DNA of 64,000 nt, from positions 62,001 to 126,000 of the forward strand of contig WIXG01000205.1 of assembly GCA_009869945.1 (NCBI GenBank), written 5' to 3'. This DNA comes from Mesaphorura yosii (taxonomy: Eukaryota; Arthropoda; Collembola; Poduromorpha; Tullbergiidae). Position numbers and translations under genes: made by a program. Positions 49,239 through 62,000 of the stretch are shown here, one piece after another; position 1 is the stretch's first letter, and every line of letters begins with the position of its first letter. Below the pieces are notes generated by a model, which was given only the letters and a program-made list of their open reading frames with translations, was not told where the DNA came from and did not search any database.

Positions 49239-52091
49239 AAGAAAATATCCAATTAATTTATTGATCTCGAGTTGACTGATTGTAATTTGCCGTCGATTTG
49301 TTCAGCGGAAGCCACTTTTAACGGCGTAGGTACAGTGTACGTCGCCTCGACGTGTAAATTAACACGAAAAGACTCAACATACCGTGGAGATTTGAAGAGA
49401 CAGATGAGATGGAGACTCGCGGTGTAATGAGACTCTGAGGACATGCACAATATATATCATTTGCAATTTTGCCTCTCCGGCATGCACTGCCACTGCGACA
49501 GCTTTTTACGCTGCGTTGCTGTCAGTAATTTCCTCTGGGAATTCGATTCCGTGCTCCGTGCCGCTGCGTTTCTCTGCAAAAGCTGATGCAATGCACCAAG
49601 TGCCAATGTTAACGCTAAAGTTCAGTAACGCATTTTCATAATCGCATTAATTATCTTTTGGCTATTAATTAGTTTACGATCTGGAAACCCAAACCTTACC
49701 TGCAAGAGAATAAAAGGAACGCCCGAACAGAGGCTAGAGACTTTTGACAAGTTTTCATCTCGCTGCTGCATAAAAATACGACTCCGGGCACGAATTTTTC
49801 CGCGACGGCTGTGCTTCTTCATGGTTTCATGGTGTGGCATTTTCTTCCTCCGGCTCTTTCTCTCGCTCGCTCTTTTGTCCAACCTGACGCTTTCACCGCC
49901 GTAGTCGTCGCGTAGCGTAGCCACACGTTGAACAAACAATGAAAGGTTAGAAGTTTGTCCGCTTAATATTTAATTGTATTCTTTTCGGAGGACAGAGAAA
50001 ATGAAAAATGAGAGAGCGGCTGTCGACGCTGTGTGAAAGTTGGTTCGGTTCCAGGATGAGGGAGAAGTGAAAGATGAGAGAATCCACAAAAACGAATCTA
50101 CACGAAATCCGAAGTCGCACTCGCACGCGTCGTCAGCGTGGGTTGATCTCTCAATAGATGCTAAGGCTAAAAACACAGAGAAAAAGCCGCCTGGTGCTTG
50201 AGTATCATTTCATTCCATTCAGCGTTGGTGTTACCGAAGATGAAGCCTGGGTTGCCATATTTTAAAGAGAATCTGGCAGTAAGGAATGTGATTTCCATTT
50301 CTGGACGTTGCGAAGCCACGACAACGATCTTCAGGCTTCTCGAAAAAACCAATTTTATATTCTTCGAAATTCTTTGTTTGCCTTGATTCTAATTGCAAGT
50401 TTAATGAAAGTGAATGTAAGTTTTAAACTGGATGCATAAATATTGCTGCTGTTTAAATATCTGCGTAGTACATCAATGCAAATATTTGTCCTTCTAAAAT
50501 TAATGCATGCTATCTGAAAATAGAGTCGAAAATCAACAGACTGCTATTTCTAAATTAATCGTGATTGGCCCAAGTTCAGATTCTCAGACAAATTCCTGTT
50601 AGAAGTTAGACGTGCCCAATTGTCGTGTGCAACACAAAGGCGAGGAATTGCGGGAATGTAACTATTCTTATTTCACGTTGCACATGCCTGCAGTCTCTTT
50701 GCCAATAAATAATTGAATGGTGAGGTGAAAGTCCACGACTGTATTAATAAACATTGCCGGAGGCTTGCATTAGAATGCACAGACCTGTGAATTGATGAAT
50801 TCTTTTATTGTGCATTCGGCATTCATTCAGAGATGACGGAGCATCAAAGAGCCATTATCTTAATTAAATCAAAATATTCGGAAGAAATACGCACGTGTTG
50901 AAAATATTGACGTATTGGAACAAGTGGTCCATTCCCGGTCGCCAGAAGTGGGTGGATTCTTGACACAAAGTGTTCGAGAACCAATCCCTGGTATTCTAGC
51001 TATTGAGCCATCGTCCTCGCATTTCTGTCTTTCGATTGCATGACACAATCTTTGTGAAATAGAAAAATAGTCGAAATAATTCATTGAAGGTGGTAAATAA
51101 ATATTTGTTCGGTTCTGTCTCGATACCAGGAAGTGAAAGGAAGAAATCTGACCCGTCCGGGTACAGATCCTCGACTCAGTGGCATCGCGCTCGTATTTCT
51201 GCATCTGGCTTGGAGTGGGCCCATCGCATATCACATTAATAACGAAGTTTTTCTGATCCCGACATAGGAAGCTGAAAGCTGGGAAGTCGATGCAAATATT
51301 TAATCACACGCTGCGTTGAACCAATCGCTCCTGCGTAACGCGTAATGCCAAAGTTATTAATATTTGGATCCGCTGAATTTGATTTGATTAAGCTAAACCA
51401 ACAATGACTTATCTTCACTTGCGTAAACCGGGCGTTATTATGAATCCAAATCTACCCAGGCGGTTGGCGAAAACATTTTCTCGAGTTGGTGTCAACCGTC
51501 TGCGCTGCCCACTCATCTGCTGCGCTATACATACGTTTAAGATTTCGATTTCAACGCTGATGGGCATGAGCAGACGCTTGAGAATTGAAATTCAAAAACG
51601 TGGTTGCGATTGGGGAAAAACAATTTGCTTTTCAAACTGCTTTGAATTGAACATTCGCATTTCAACTCTTGTTTTTGGAAAAATGAATGCGACTGGCAAC
51701 ATGTATCTTTAACCATGTCAATTAAGTCCGACGCCTTGCATTTTATACTTTACTCATTCCTGCTCGACGTGAGTGCACGGTTTTTTATTCGAGATCAGCG
51801 TGGAGCGATAAGTGCAGACCTCCCAATTGGAAATCGTCGATGAATTACTGGCTGCTTGACGTGTCACCTTCGTCATTGTCTTCACCTTCTGTCCGTATCC
51901 GTCATCGCCGTGTCGTGTCGTTGTTTGTAGTGACGAGGGATCAATTCATAATTTTCCAAGCGTAATTGGTTGTGTCCCACTCACCATTCGTGCGTAGCCA
52001 CAGTCAAGCGTCAAGCCACAAACCACTTCGCACCGTCCATGTTGGAATATCGCCTGGCCTGGTCTGAGTACCTGAGTTCCAGCGTAGCAGG
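49239..52091. other. Intergenic region between MED16 and RYamide
   Basis: No supportable gene in 2.9 kb. Open frames here (for example 50869-51234 minus and 51404-51712 plus) have no family similarity or splice partners. The right end probably holds regulatory DNA of the RYamide gene. Confidence 0.45.
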
Positions 52092-52129
52092 TATAAAAGG
52101 CTACCCGCAAACGAGGAGGACAAGTCAGT
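52092..52129 (+). promoter_or_regulatory. RYa: Core promoter, probably of the RYamide gene
   Basis: TATAAAAGGC begins at 52092, and an arthropod-type initiator TCAGT lies at 52125-52129, its A 35 nt from the first T, slightly longer than the usual 28-33. About 75 nt further on is a strong splice donor (CCCC, GTAAGA). This looks like a promoter followed by a short non-coding first exon. The link to RYamide rests on the matching acceptor at 54204. Confidence 0.5.
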
Positions 52130-52201
52130 GAGGGTTGCAGCCACCGAAGCAGAATCACACCGTCAGCGTCTTCGTAGTTTCCAGCGACTCCAGCCAGCCC
52201 C
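52127..52201 (+). other. RYa: Putative non-coding exon 1 of the RYamide gene
   Basis: This 75-nt exon is bounded by the initiator and the GTAAGAATC donor. The next good acceptor in a sensible place (TTTTATCCATTGCCAG ending at 54204) is 36 nt before the RYamide ATG, giving a 2.0-kb 5' UTR intron. No coding sequence is seen in that intron (52202-54204). Confidence 0.45.
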
Positions 52202-54240
52202 GTAAGAATCTTGCCACAAATCAAATTAGTGCAGCCCCCACACTTGAACAGTTCACTTCACAGGGTGTGTTTGTGAGCGACCCAATTCATCGTCGAGTAA
52301 ATCGAAAGCACTTTACAAAATAGATAAATTATTTAAGAACGACAAAAACGAATTTATTGACTTAACCGTATGAAAACACGCACGGACACTTTTTACTCAC
52401 GTAAAAGTACGAACGAGACAACAAAAACGAAGCAACATTTCAGTCCGCCTTGCACCGTGACTAAACTCACTTCAGTCATCGGAAAATCGAACGGGCGCCG
52501 TATCGCGTTGGTTGGAATTGGAATTATCCTCGAGAGGGTGTAAGCGAGAAGATTTCGACAATTTTAAGGTGAGCGATGACAATTTTTTTTAAACGTTTCG
52601 TGTTGGATTCAAAACGGTGTCTGAATCAGCTTATGTGAGAATATAAGCCATAAGCTTATATGGCTCGGAAGTACGTGAGGATTTTCGAATTCCTGATTCA
52701 GGAAATGCGCACTTGCAAGCAAAACCAAAGTCAACAGGGCATCAGCATCCGGGCATCCGCGATTCGTGGCGCAGCGCAGTGCGTAGGTGTGAAGAAGTAT
52801 AGGATCATCGTTTAAATTCGGAAAGTTTAAAGTATTTCACCCGAGAATTTAGAAAAGCCAAGACTTGACACTTGACTTAGGTTTGTTTCCACACAAGACC
52901 GCATTTCATCAGTTATTTAGATCATGGCCCTACTACAACCGCGGTTGGACCCCGCAATATCGCACTGGAGTCGTCGCTCGTCACGCAACGTGCAAATCAT
53001 GTTTAATTTTTTACATTATTGAGTTTCACTTAACTAAATTTTTTGGCTGAGTTTACATATGTTGTTTGTGCCGAGCATGAAAGGGCAAAGACACTCCAAT
53101 TGACCGCTGGCACGCGATTCAGTTCACAAGAAATTCGGCGATTCGATAGAGAAAGCACAATTGGCAATTTTAATGCGTGGTTGGACAAATAAGTTAACCA
53201 TTCATAAAAATGTCCGGACTGGAAGTGGGAAAATTAGTTCAGGAACTGTTTTTCAGGTGTTAATGAGAAGACAATACAAATTTCGCTTAGAGAACTTTGA
53301 TTGCGGTCCGTTAAAACTGCTGCGAAGTGCGAATTAAAAAAATTTCCAGTGTCCGGTCTAAAATCTGTAGTTAATTGCCTTAATTTGCAAAAGAGCAATA
53401 ACTTCGGTCATAAAGATTAAGCAGATACAAACTTATTGCAGCCGACACGCGTACGGCAAGGCGAAAGGTCGAAAGAGTTCAGAATGGGCATATTTGTGTT
53501 AATGCGAGTAGTTTTCCGCTGCAGATCAGAATCAGAGATAAAATCCTTCCATGCTAATGCTATCTGATGCTGTGTTGCAAGTCGCACAGGAGTCAAGTCG
53601 AAGGGAGTTTGAACTTCACCTGAATCACAGAAAAAGTGACGTAATCCGAATACGTCGTTTGTGATTGCACAATTTAGCCTTGCACCGCGAATTCTCAGTT
53701 TGTTGGCCACACTCGATAGACCAATAGATTTGCAAATGAAGTGTGAGTTTCAGGTGCTTCATTGTGAAATGGCCAAAAGCAAATTACAAATTGCAAATTC
53801 AAATTACCGAGTTGAGTTGACTTGTGAAAGGATGTGAGGTATTTAAACGGTCAATTTGCTACCTACGCTTGTGCGCTTGTTAAACCAATATCGCCCCTAC
53901 GCATATGAATATGAACTTTGCTTTTGCTTGCTACTAACTGCTAAAAATAGCTAGAAGATGACAAGGACCTTGGCACCCTTAAAACTGAGATCCCGATTCA
54001 TTTTTCTTTGCGTGAAATTTCACAGTGAATTATTAAAACAAAATTTGCCGTTGGGAGCAGTAAGCAGTGCGTTTGAAATATGGAATATGGAACTATCTAA
54101 CGTTTAATGCGATGAACGGGCAACATCTTCGAATTTATATCCGAGACGTGTATTACGCACAATTCTTCTTCAAATATTAAAACCTTCATTTTATCCATTG
54201 CCAGGAAGCAGAAGCAGAATCGAGAATCAGATTACACAAA

Positions 54241-55158
54241 ATGAGCCAATTACAGCAGAGTGCGTGCAGAAGTCACACGTTTCACGTGAGCATGTTTCTG
54301 GTGTTGTCTCTCACCGTGCTGTTCACATTTGTCAGCAGTGCGTATCTCGGACCGCGATACGGCAAGCGGAACTTTGACGGAGGTAAGAAAAGAAAATGCA
54401 ATTCCAGTCCAGAAGTCAGTCAAGTGAAACCCGAAACTGATAAACGACACGACGTATTCGAGTCTTCGCCGCCTGTCTCGTTTCATTTGTATAAATTGCA
54501 ACGTGATTTGTAATTATTTTTATTTCTTTCCCTTGTACACAGAAATTCTCGGGAGGTTTGTGCCGCGGAGTGACAGCTACGGAAGCCGGCACATTCAAGT
54601 GCGTTCCGGGGCAAGATTTTATCCTGGCACAAGATTCGGTGGGAAGAGAGCGTATTGGGCCCCAAAACCAAGCCAAACCGGTAAGGAAATATTTACATCC
54701 GGCCGATTGCAGTAGTATTGAATAGATTATAGATGCCGAAAATATCCGTTTAGTGGCAACCTTCCTTCAGGTTCCTTCCTGATTATTAATTCCTCTGCTT
54801 TCACTTTTTCGCAGATTTCGAGGAGCGGTCTGGACCCTCAAATCTGTCGTCGTACGACTGTTTCTACATTCCACAAATCGGAGTACGATGCACTAGGTAA
54901 GCGTACGCAACGCGTGGTGATCTTCTCCGAGTTTCACATGCACATGATTGGTTTCTTTCTGTTCTTGTAATTAGTCCAAACGAAAGCTCTTCGTGGGCTA
55001 AGCACAGTGATGGAGATGACGAAGGCATTTCTCGGATGGAGGCGCGCGCCCACGCCGCCCCGACGAGCAGCAAAGACGGCCAGGAAGACGAAAACCTTGT
55101 GAATTCGAACGATGCGAGCCCGCTGTCGGCGTCAGTGCTTGAAGCTCCATTGTCTTAA
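54241..55158 (+). CDS. RYa: RYamide neuropeptide precursor
   Basis: Four exons: 54241-54382, 54543-54680, 54815-54896, 54975-55158; 181 residues. A hydrophobic signal peptide (MFLVLSLTVLFTFVSSA, from M18; a 17-residue polar start precedes it) is followed at once by YLGPRYGKR. Cleavage at KR and amidation by the Gly give (A)YLGPRY-amide, matching the FLGPRY-amide ending of insect RYamides. A second unit at 70-83, GARFYPGTRFGGKR, aligns with the same pattern but ends in Phe and has two Gly before the dibasic site. The rest has a Cys pair (YDCFYIPQIGVRC) and an acidic Ser-rich tail. RYamides act through an NPY-like receptor (RYamide receptor) on feeding and water balance. No other family fits as well. 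Confidence 0.85.
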
Positions 55159-55621
55159 TTCGGAGGCGGACGCAGGCAAAGAACAGAGTAAAGTAATGGT
55201 TTAGTGCGTGCTCTTCCTCCTTTCTGTTAAACACTCGTCTCGTCGGACCGTACTCGACTTTACGTATTTTGTTAACTTTGAATTAAAAGTTTGCACTTAA
55301 CAGCATTCCAGTACACATTCTTGAAATGATGCGGCAAATCCTCCAGCTGATTCTGATTCCTCATGCTAACTGAATTTAAATTAGGATAAGTAATTTAGTT
55401 CTTCCTGATCTCCCAATGTTTTATAGCGTTCAATAGCTTTAGCCATTACAGTGGAATTAGTAATCTTCCTGTGATTAGTGATTACCTTCAGACCGTGTTA
55501 AAATTCAAGTGTGTCCAATGTAAATAGAGAATAGCGAATTATTCACCTGCATTCTTAAAATCTGTAACACGTACACACTTCCTTGCTAATTAGTAACTAG
55601 TAATTGATATCAGTCGTGAAC

Positions 55622-55627
55622 AATAAA
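55622..55627 (+). terminator. Candidate poly(A) signal of RYamide gene
   Basis: AATAAA about 460 nt after the stop codon. An ATTAAA nearer the stop (about 55283) could also be used. Confidence 0.4.
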
Positions 55628-58600
55628 AGCTGAATTTATTTATCAGAGTCAAGGCATTAGAAAATGATGGACGTCTGTCAAAAGATCTCAACTCCGCACA
55701 ACACAACACGGCGGTCGCGATTATACAACAATGCAGACATTGTGAATGGTTGACTGAAGAAGAAGAGAAGACGAAAGTGAAATCGACTTGACAATAACGC
55801 GCAGCAGTTTAATAGCAGTCATGGACTTGAAACAATGCGCACAAATCAAATTGAACCAGACATTCGCTGCAGTTGTAGCGTTCAGAGAAGTGAAGCCGAA
55901 CGCAAAACGCAGAAAATTCATTGCATTATTACACAATCATTACGAACTATCCAACCGAACTGAATTGAGTCATAAAATCAGTCGACAAGATAAAGAATCG
56001 AATTAAAAACGCAAACGCTATAAAGAAAGTTGTCAGTTGTTGATTGAGCTGTTGCACATTGTTGTCTGTGTCTCCCTCAAAACAAACGCAAATTGACACG
56101 AGAAAAATAGAAATTCAATCCTTCACTTTGTTTTTTTTTTGCTTTGCTGCTATTTTTGCAGATTGTAATTTGCCGAATCGAATCGGATCATAACAGAGTC
56201 AAAGTCAACCTTCATGACGTCGAATGCGAATGGCAAGGTAAAGGTTTAGTTTAGAAACAACGACTTCTCAAATGCAGCTGTTCTTTTGTACGTCTGTGCC
56301 CTTAATCAACTCGTTCTCACCTTCGCCTTGATCAGCTCGCTTTAAATACGAATTAATTTGCAGTATCATGCATGCTTTGTTTTGACAAATCCATTTTAAT
56401 TTTAGCTCGCATTGCATTTGCATTGCGTATTTGCATTACGTCGCCTTAAGCAAGCAGTGCTCGGAATTTCGTATTGGCCACTTGTAACAGTTGCGTTGGG
56501 ACGAATTGGCTGACCTTCCCATTGCCTTGTCCGGCAGAGGCAGAGGCTATTTATAGGAATTAAAGCCGTGCCATGCCGATACAAAACATGTTTTCGAACT
56601 CTCACGCACCTGAGCACGGCACGACCTAGTCTGAACCTTGGCGTTGACAAAGACACAGATCGAGCACTTTTGTAATGCTTGACCATCGAGCCTGCACTCA
56701 TGAGACTCAGATTAAGAGTCCAGGGTCTCATTCATCAACGAGCGAGCAGCCTTTAATTCAGTGCGGCAGACCTCATTATTGAAAGCAGAAGGTTAATTCG
56801 CCTTTCCTCGTTGGGGCTTCGCTTGGGTTTACTTGCAGATTTGTTTAAGGTGCCTTCCAGACACACGCGCGCAGCGAGCGCCGAAAATTCCGAAATCAGA
56901 CTGCATTTTGCGGTGAATCGCAGTGCAGAGTTCATTAACGTCATAGTCATACAGCAGCTTTCATAAATTACTAATTTACCTACGTTTCATCAGCATGCTA
57001 AATTCATTCATGACATGCTAAACAGCAGTGGCAGTATTAATCTTGCTCATTACGCATGAAAACACGGCTCTGAGCCGGCGACTGAGAGAACAATATAAAA
57101 CAATTACTTAAATTACCGTCTCGCTCGTGCACTGCGCTGCGCACTCGTCATGCGTTGAGTGTTGAGTCAGACGCGTACGGATCTAGTCAGGTTAACGTAC
57201 TTGCCCTTCTGCTCACACAGTCAACATGGCATACGGCAGCATTAACGGCATTTTGGGATTATTGCATTAAATTCGGAGGAGAGAGTAAACACAGTCAAAA
57301 AGACGACTAAAATTGACAGTGAAGTTTCGCCATTGAGTACGCACATCTCAAAGTGCGTGTCATTCGCATTTCAGCGACCGTACATTTTTTGCAAGTCTAT
57401 CAATGAAACCACGCGAAATCTACCCAAAGATGCTAGCTCGAGACGGGTTTCGTATTTAAGCGTAAATGTAGCAAATTATGACACTTGCTCCAATTTTGCA
57501 TTTGCATTTAGCAATTTGTTAGGTCGTTACTTTTACGTTACGCGAGCAATAAAGTAGCTAATTGCCGTTTGAAAGACAATCTTTACATCTGCATGTGTTT
57601 AGAGAGGAATAATATCGCCGTGTTTTATTCTGATATCCAAATTACATGTTTTGAGTGCAAATAGCAGGTGCCGTAATCGTAATCAAATACGAAATCAGAA
57701 ATTTGCAGAGCAGCATACGATCAGCAGAGCAAAGAAAGCAAGCACGTAATCTTCACTTTCATGCGCGTACGTACGGTCAGTGCGATAAATTCCGAGCCTT
57801 ATCGTTAAAGTACACAAACCTTGTACGCTATTTAAATTTGGTAACAAAATTTAGCACCTTTTGTAATCAAACCAATTCTCAGACCAGCTAAGCTCCTGCT
57901 CTGCAATTTCAAACCATTCAAGAAACTAAGACAAGGCAAGTCAAAGTCAACAGACGCAGGCAGTCAATAGCAAACATAGCACAGATTCGGCAGATTCTGA
58001 CCGTTCTTTGCCATCGCATCGACAGGAAAGTCACGCTCTGCATTCTGCTATAGCGCAGCAGTGCTCTGTTACTTAAGTTTATGTTACGTGGTCTCAAGTC
58101 CGAATGGCAAAATGCACTGCAGCAATGCAGTAATGCAGCGATGACTTTATGCATTTCTTGACTGCTTAACTCAGGCTCAGCCAAACCCAAACTTGGTCGG
58201 CCGCGGCCTGAGTGCTTTTACTGTTGCATCTGCATCTTTGGCTGATATGCTACTTTGTTTACAATTCGAGTCTCACATTCCCTCTCGTTGAGAGACGCGA
58301 CGCTCGCTTGTGGTATTTAAGGCTAGAATCAAAGACTTTGTCGTGCTTATTAGCGTCGCTGGGCCCATTTCAGTCAGTCACTGTGTCAATACTTGCCTGC
58401 TCGCTCTTTTGGGCTTCAAAATTTTAAATTCTCTTTCAGTCTCGCTTTCAGTCTCGTCTCCGCATCGTTGCGTTCGAACAACCTGCAGAAATCTCGGCTC
58501 ACTCGGTATTTGACATTAAACAATGAAAGCCCGAAGATTTTGCTGCCGTTGCCAGTGCCCGTGCGTCGTGACTGTGACCTCTGACCTCTCCTCTCCAGCT

Positions 58601-59045
58601 TCGTTTCCAGGATGAATTATTCCAGTGTGTGCACAGATCATTTGAGATTTGCATAGTTTATTAGGCGAGTGAGTCGCTTTCTTAATTCAACGCTCCGGCC
58701 GAGAATGGATTGGAAAGCATCTTCACGTGAACTTGAACTGGTTGAATGAGTCCGGCTTCTGCATTTCTGGAAGTACAGACGCCCACACCCACGCGTACGC
58801 CAAACTCTTGAAAGAAACGTCGAGTCCAAAATTGAGTCTGGCACACCGAGCAAAGCCGTGCAGGAAAGAAAGTAAAAGTGAAGATCAACTCTTTCCGTTT
58901 AACATACAAAAGAATGAATTAAGCAAGTTTGAAGAAATCTTCTCAATCCGTTCGCTTGTGAGGTTATTCAATCCGAGAAATTTCTTAATTAGAAGGTGAA
59001 GGTAAAAACAAAGGACGTGGCCGTCCGTCCGACTCTGCGTCCGCA
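55628..59045. other. Intergenic region before the phospholipase gene
   Basis: No supportable gene in 3.4 kb; only short unrelated frames on both strands. No clear TATA/initiator pair was found immediately upstream of the phospholipase ATG. Confidence 0.45.
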
Positions 59046-62000
59046 ATGGCATTAATTTCAATCAGAAACAGAAGAAGAATGAAGTCGTCTCCGTGCAGCA
59101 GCTACCACAGTCCGAGATTAAAAAGCAGTCAGCCAGCCGAGGAAAGCAGCTGTAGCTGGCTTCCTTCCAGGCCGACGACGACTGCATTTGTGGTGAACAT
59201 CGCCCTCATTTACTGTCTCCTTGGGCTGATTGGGGTTGCTGGAGAAGGTAAGGACGCTCTTCAATGTCACAGCGCTGCGCTGCATGAATGGGCCAACAAC
59301 AAAAGAGATGTTCGCTCTGCTCGTTACGTGTGAATGGAGTTGTTGACAGACTGAAGGCTAAACCGCTACGAAGATGATGATGCTGCCGCTGAAGCAAGAT
59401 CATCGTGGGCCTTTGTATTTTGTATTCAGACTAGAAAAGTGACAATGTTTGCTCTCTCCTTGCACTTGTTGCACTTATGCACGACTTGTCTTGGCTCTTT
59501 CGCGCATGCGGTTTTATTTACAGTCTTACAGATTCAGTGGCATTTGATTATTTTATCGTGGTAAAGGTCAGACTCGTAAGACTCTGACTTCTAGCGTGTG
59601 ACACGTGTTCGGGGAACCACTGCCAATATGCGGCCGCGACTTAATCAAAAGGCCTGGCGTTTGGTTGGCTTCCCATTTAAGAGCATAAAACCCATTCTCT
59701 TTGGATAATAGATTTTCGCTCTGAAGTTTGCGACCTGTCTACTCTTCTAAAAAAAAGCGTAGTCCTGAATTTCAGTATCACATTTAGGCTACACTGGCTG
59801 GAAGCTATCACGTTCAAGGCCAGAGTTGCAGAGATTACGCATCTGCAACTGATTTCCCACTCATTAACGATGCTTGCCACGTACTTCACGTTGTATAAAT
59901 TAATTGTATTACCGCATTATCATTGCTGCTATTAATATCGCAGCCAATCAATCACCGCACCGCACCAACTCGTAATTGATTCCAATCCATTGTTTGTGCT
60001 CGTACTTTGTGCCTTCCTGATTTTTGTTTACATTCCACAACAATTTAATCACTCATTTGTTTGTGTTCGTTTCCTTCTCGCGCGTCGAGCTTGTGGTGTC
60101 CAACAACGGCCAGACAGCAGTCAGTCAATCAGTCAGTCAGTCATTAGTCCGTGCTGGCAGTGCCGTGCCGCTGGCCGTGCTCATGACATGCTCCGTGGAC
60201 ACAAATGAAACTTTTATTAATATAAATTTCATGTGATATTATCTCTCGACGGCAAACAGGCCACAGAGCTCGCAGTGCAGGCGAAATTACACTTCGTATT
60301 TCACGGAGCAAGATTTCATGGCTTTTGGAGTGGAACGCAGTGCTGTGCAAAATGCAGAATGCAAAGTATGGCTAAGGCTTGCGTCTCGCGTGTTATCGCA
60401 GTACAGATTAATTTTGCAAAATTGATACAATTTTTCATTAAATGCACCGTGTTGTATGGCCATGAATGAGAATAGATAGCAGTCATTCATTCTTACACTT
60501 GCTGTACAGCAGTTTGGCGACTGCCATCGCGTTTATTAAAAGAATTCGCAATTCATAAGTTCCTAATGCATTGCGACTTGCGAGTCTGACGTAAGTTGCA
60601 AATTGCCAACGGCTTGGCTGAATGTTGAGACTTTGGAGTTGTCAGGATTTTATTCTTAGCCGAGGGTATGGCCTGATCTTGTCTTCTTTGCGAGCTCATG
60701 CGAGAATGAGAGCCTGCAAATAGTGCGAGAACTGCAAGAGTCTGAGAATGCTACAGTTGCAGTGCATTTTGCATGTTTTTGCAATTGCATCATGGCTTCC
60801 TTCTTCCTTTCCACTTCCTAATTAGTTGATGTTATGCTGGTCTAATCAGACCGCGTTACATCCTCCTGTTAACTGGGCCGGCCGGTCTCTTGTTTTGTTT
60901 TGTTGCTACAAATTGATTTGCACTGCTTTTAGAAAGTAATGATGACAAGTCGGAATCAGCGCAACAGCGCTCTGCTGCCCAGCAAAACGTGTAATCCAAT
61001 TAAACACCGACAGCAAAGTGGACGATAATTCACAGTCCTCGACTCCTCGTCTGCTGGCTGCGTCTGGGCAGAATTGAATTCGCCTTCGTCGTTACGCGAT
61101 TCTGACTCACGACACACTTTAACAACGATGACAAATTGAATTTTTCAATTTGGGGATGACAATTGAAGATGAGAACGCCTGCACCGTGCCATAATGACGT
61201 GTGACGCAACTGCCGGGCTAAGATTATGTAACTCGAGATGCGGATGCAGTGAGAAATGAGGAGCTGTGATTGATTAAAATTCCCATCCCACCAGCCTAAA
61301 AGAAAACCGACACGCTGAGCTGCGATTCTTCAATCTCGGCAGCCTCTGTCCACTTCTCACTTCCTTTTCCTAAAATTGTGTCGAATTTAGTATTTTAGCA
61401 TTTTAAGGCAAGCCTCTTGCGATTTTCAAAATTAGCACGAGTCATATAACAAAGTACAAAGTATTTGCACGATGGACTCTCGCTGTCATTTCCACGTCGG
61501 CGCGTCGGCGGTGGGTCCTTCGCTGTACACTTTTTCCTCCTTCTTGCGACAAACAAGGAAGATGTTTTCCACTCCTCCATGAGCAAACTGTGAATTCCCA
61601 GTGCCCGACTTGTAAATTATGTTAACAGCGTTAGCATCACAAGAAAAATGACAAACCTGCACTCACTCACAACAATGCACAAAAGTGCAGGCTCCTTTGT
61701 GCGTGCTGTTATGTAATTGAATTGCTGACGCACCGTGCCGTGCCGCGTGGATTTGGCGTTCAGCGCTTGCCACTCGGATTTATTTTGATCTCGACAAATT
61801 GCAGCAGCCGCATTCTTCCTTTTGGTGTTCAATTAAATTGAGGACGACGAGAGCAGCCAAGCACAAAATGCTTCGAGATCGCGATTCCTTTGAATCTCGT
61901 TCGTTATTTGCTATTTTCGTTTCTGAAATTGCGTATTGCGAAACGGCCCGCCGAATTGAGTAATTTGTAGCAGAATTTCCAACGTATATTAACTCACGCC

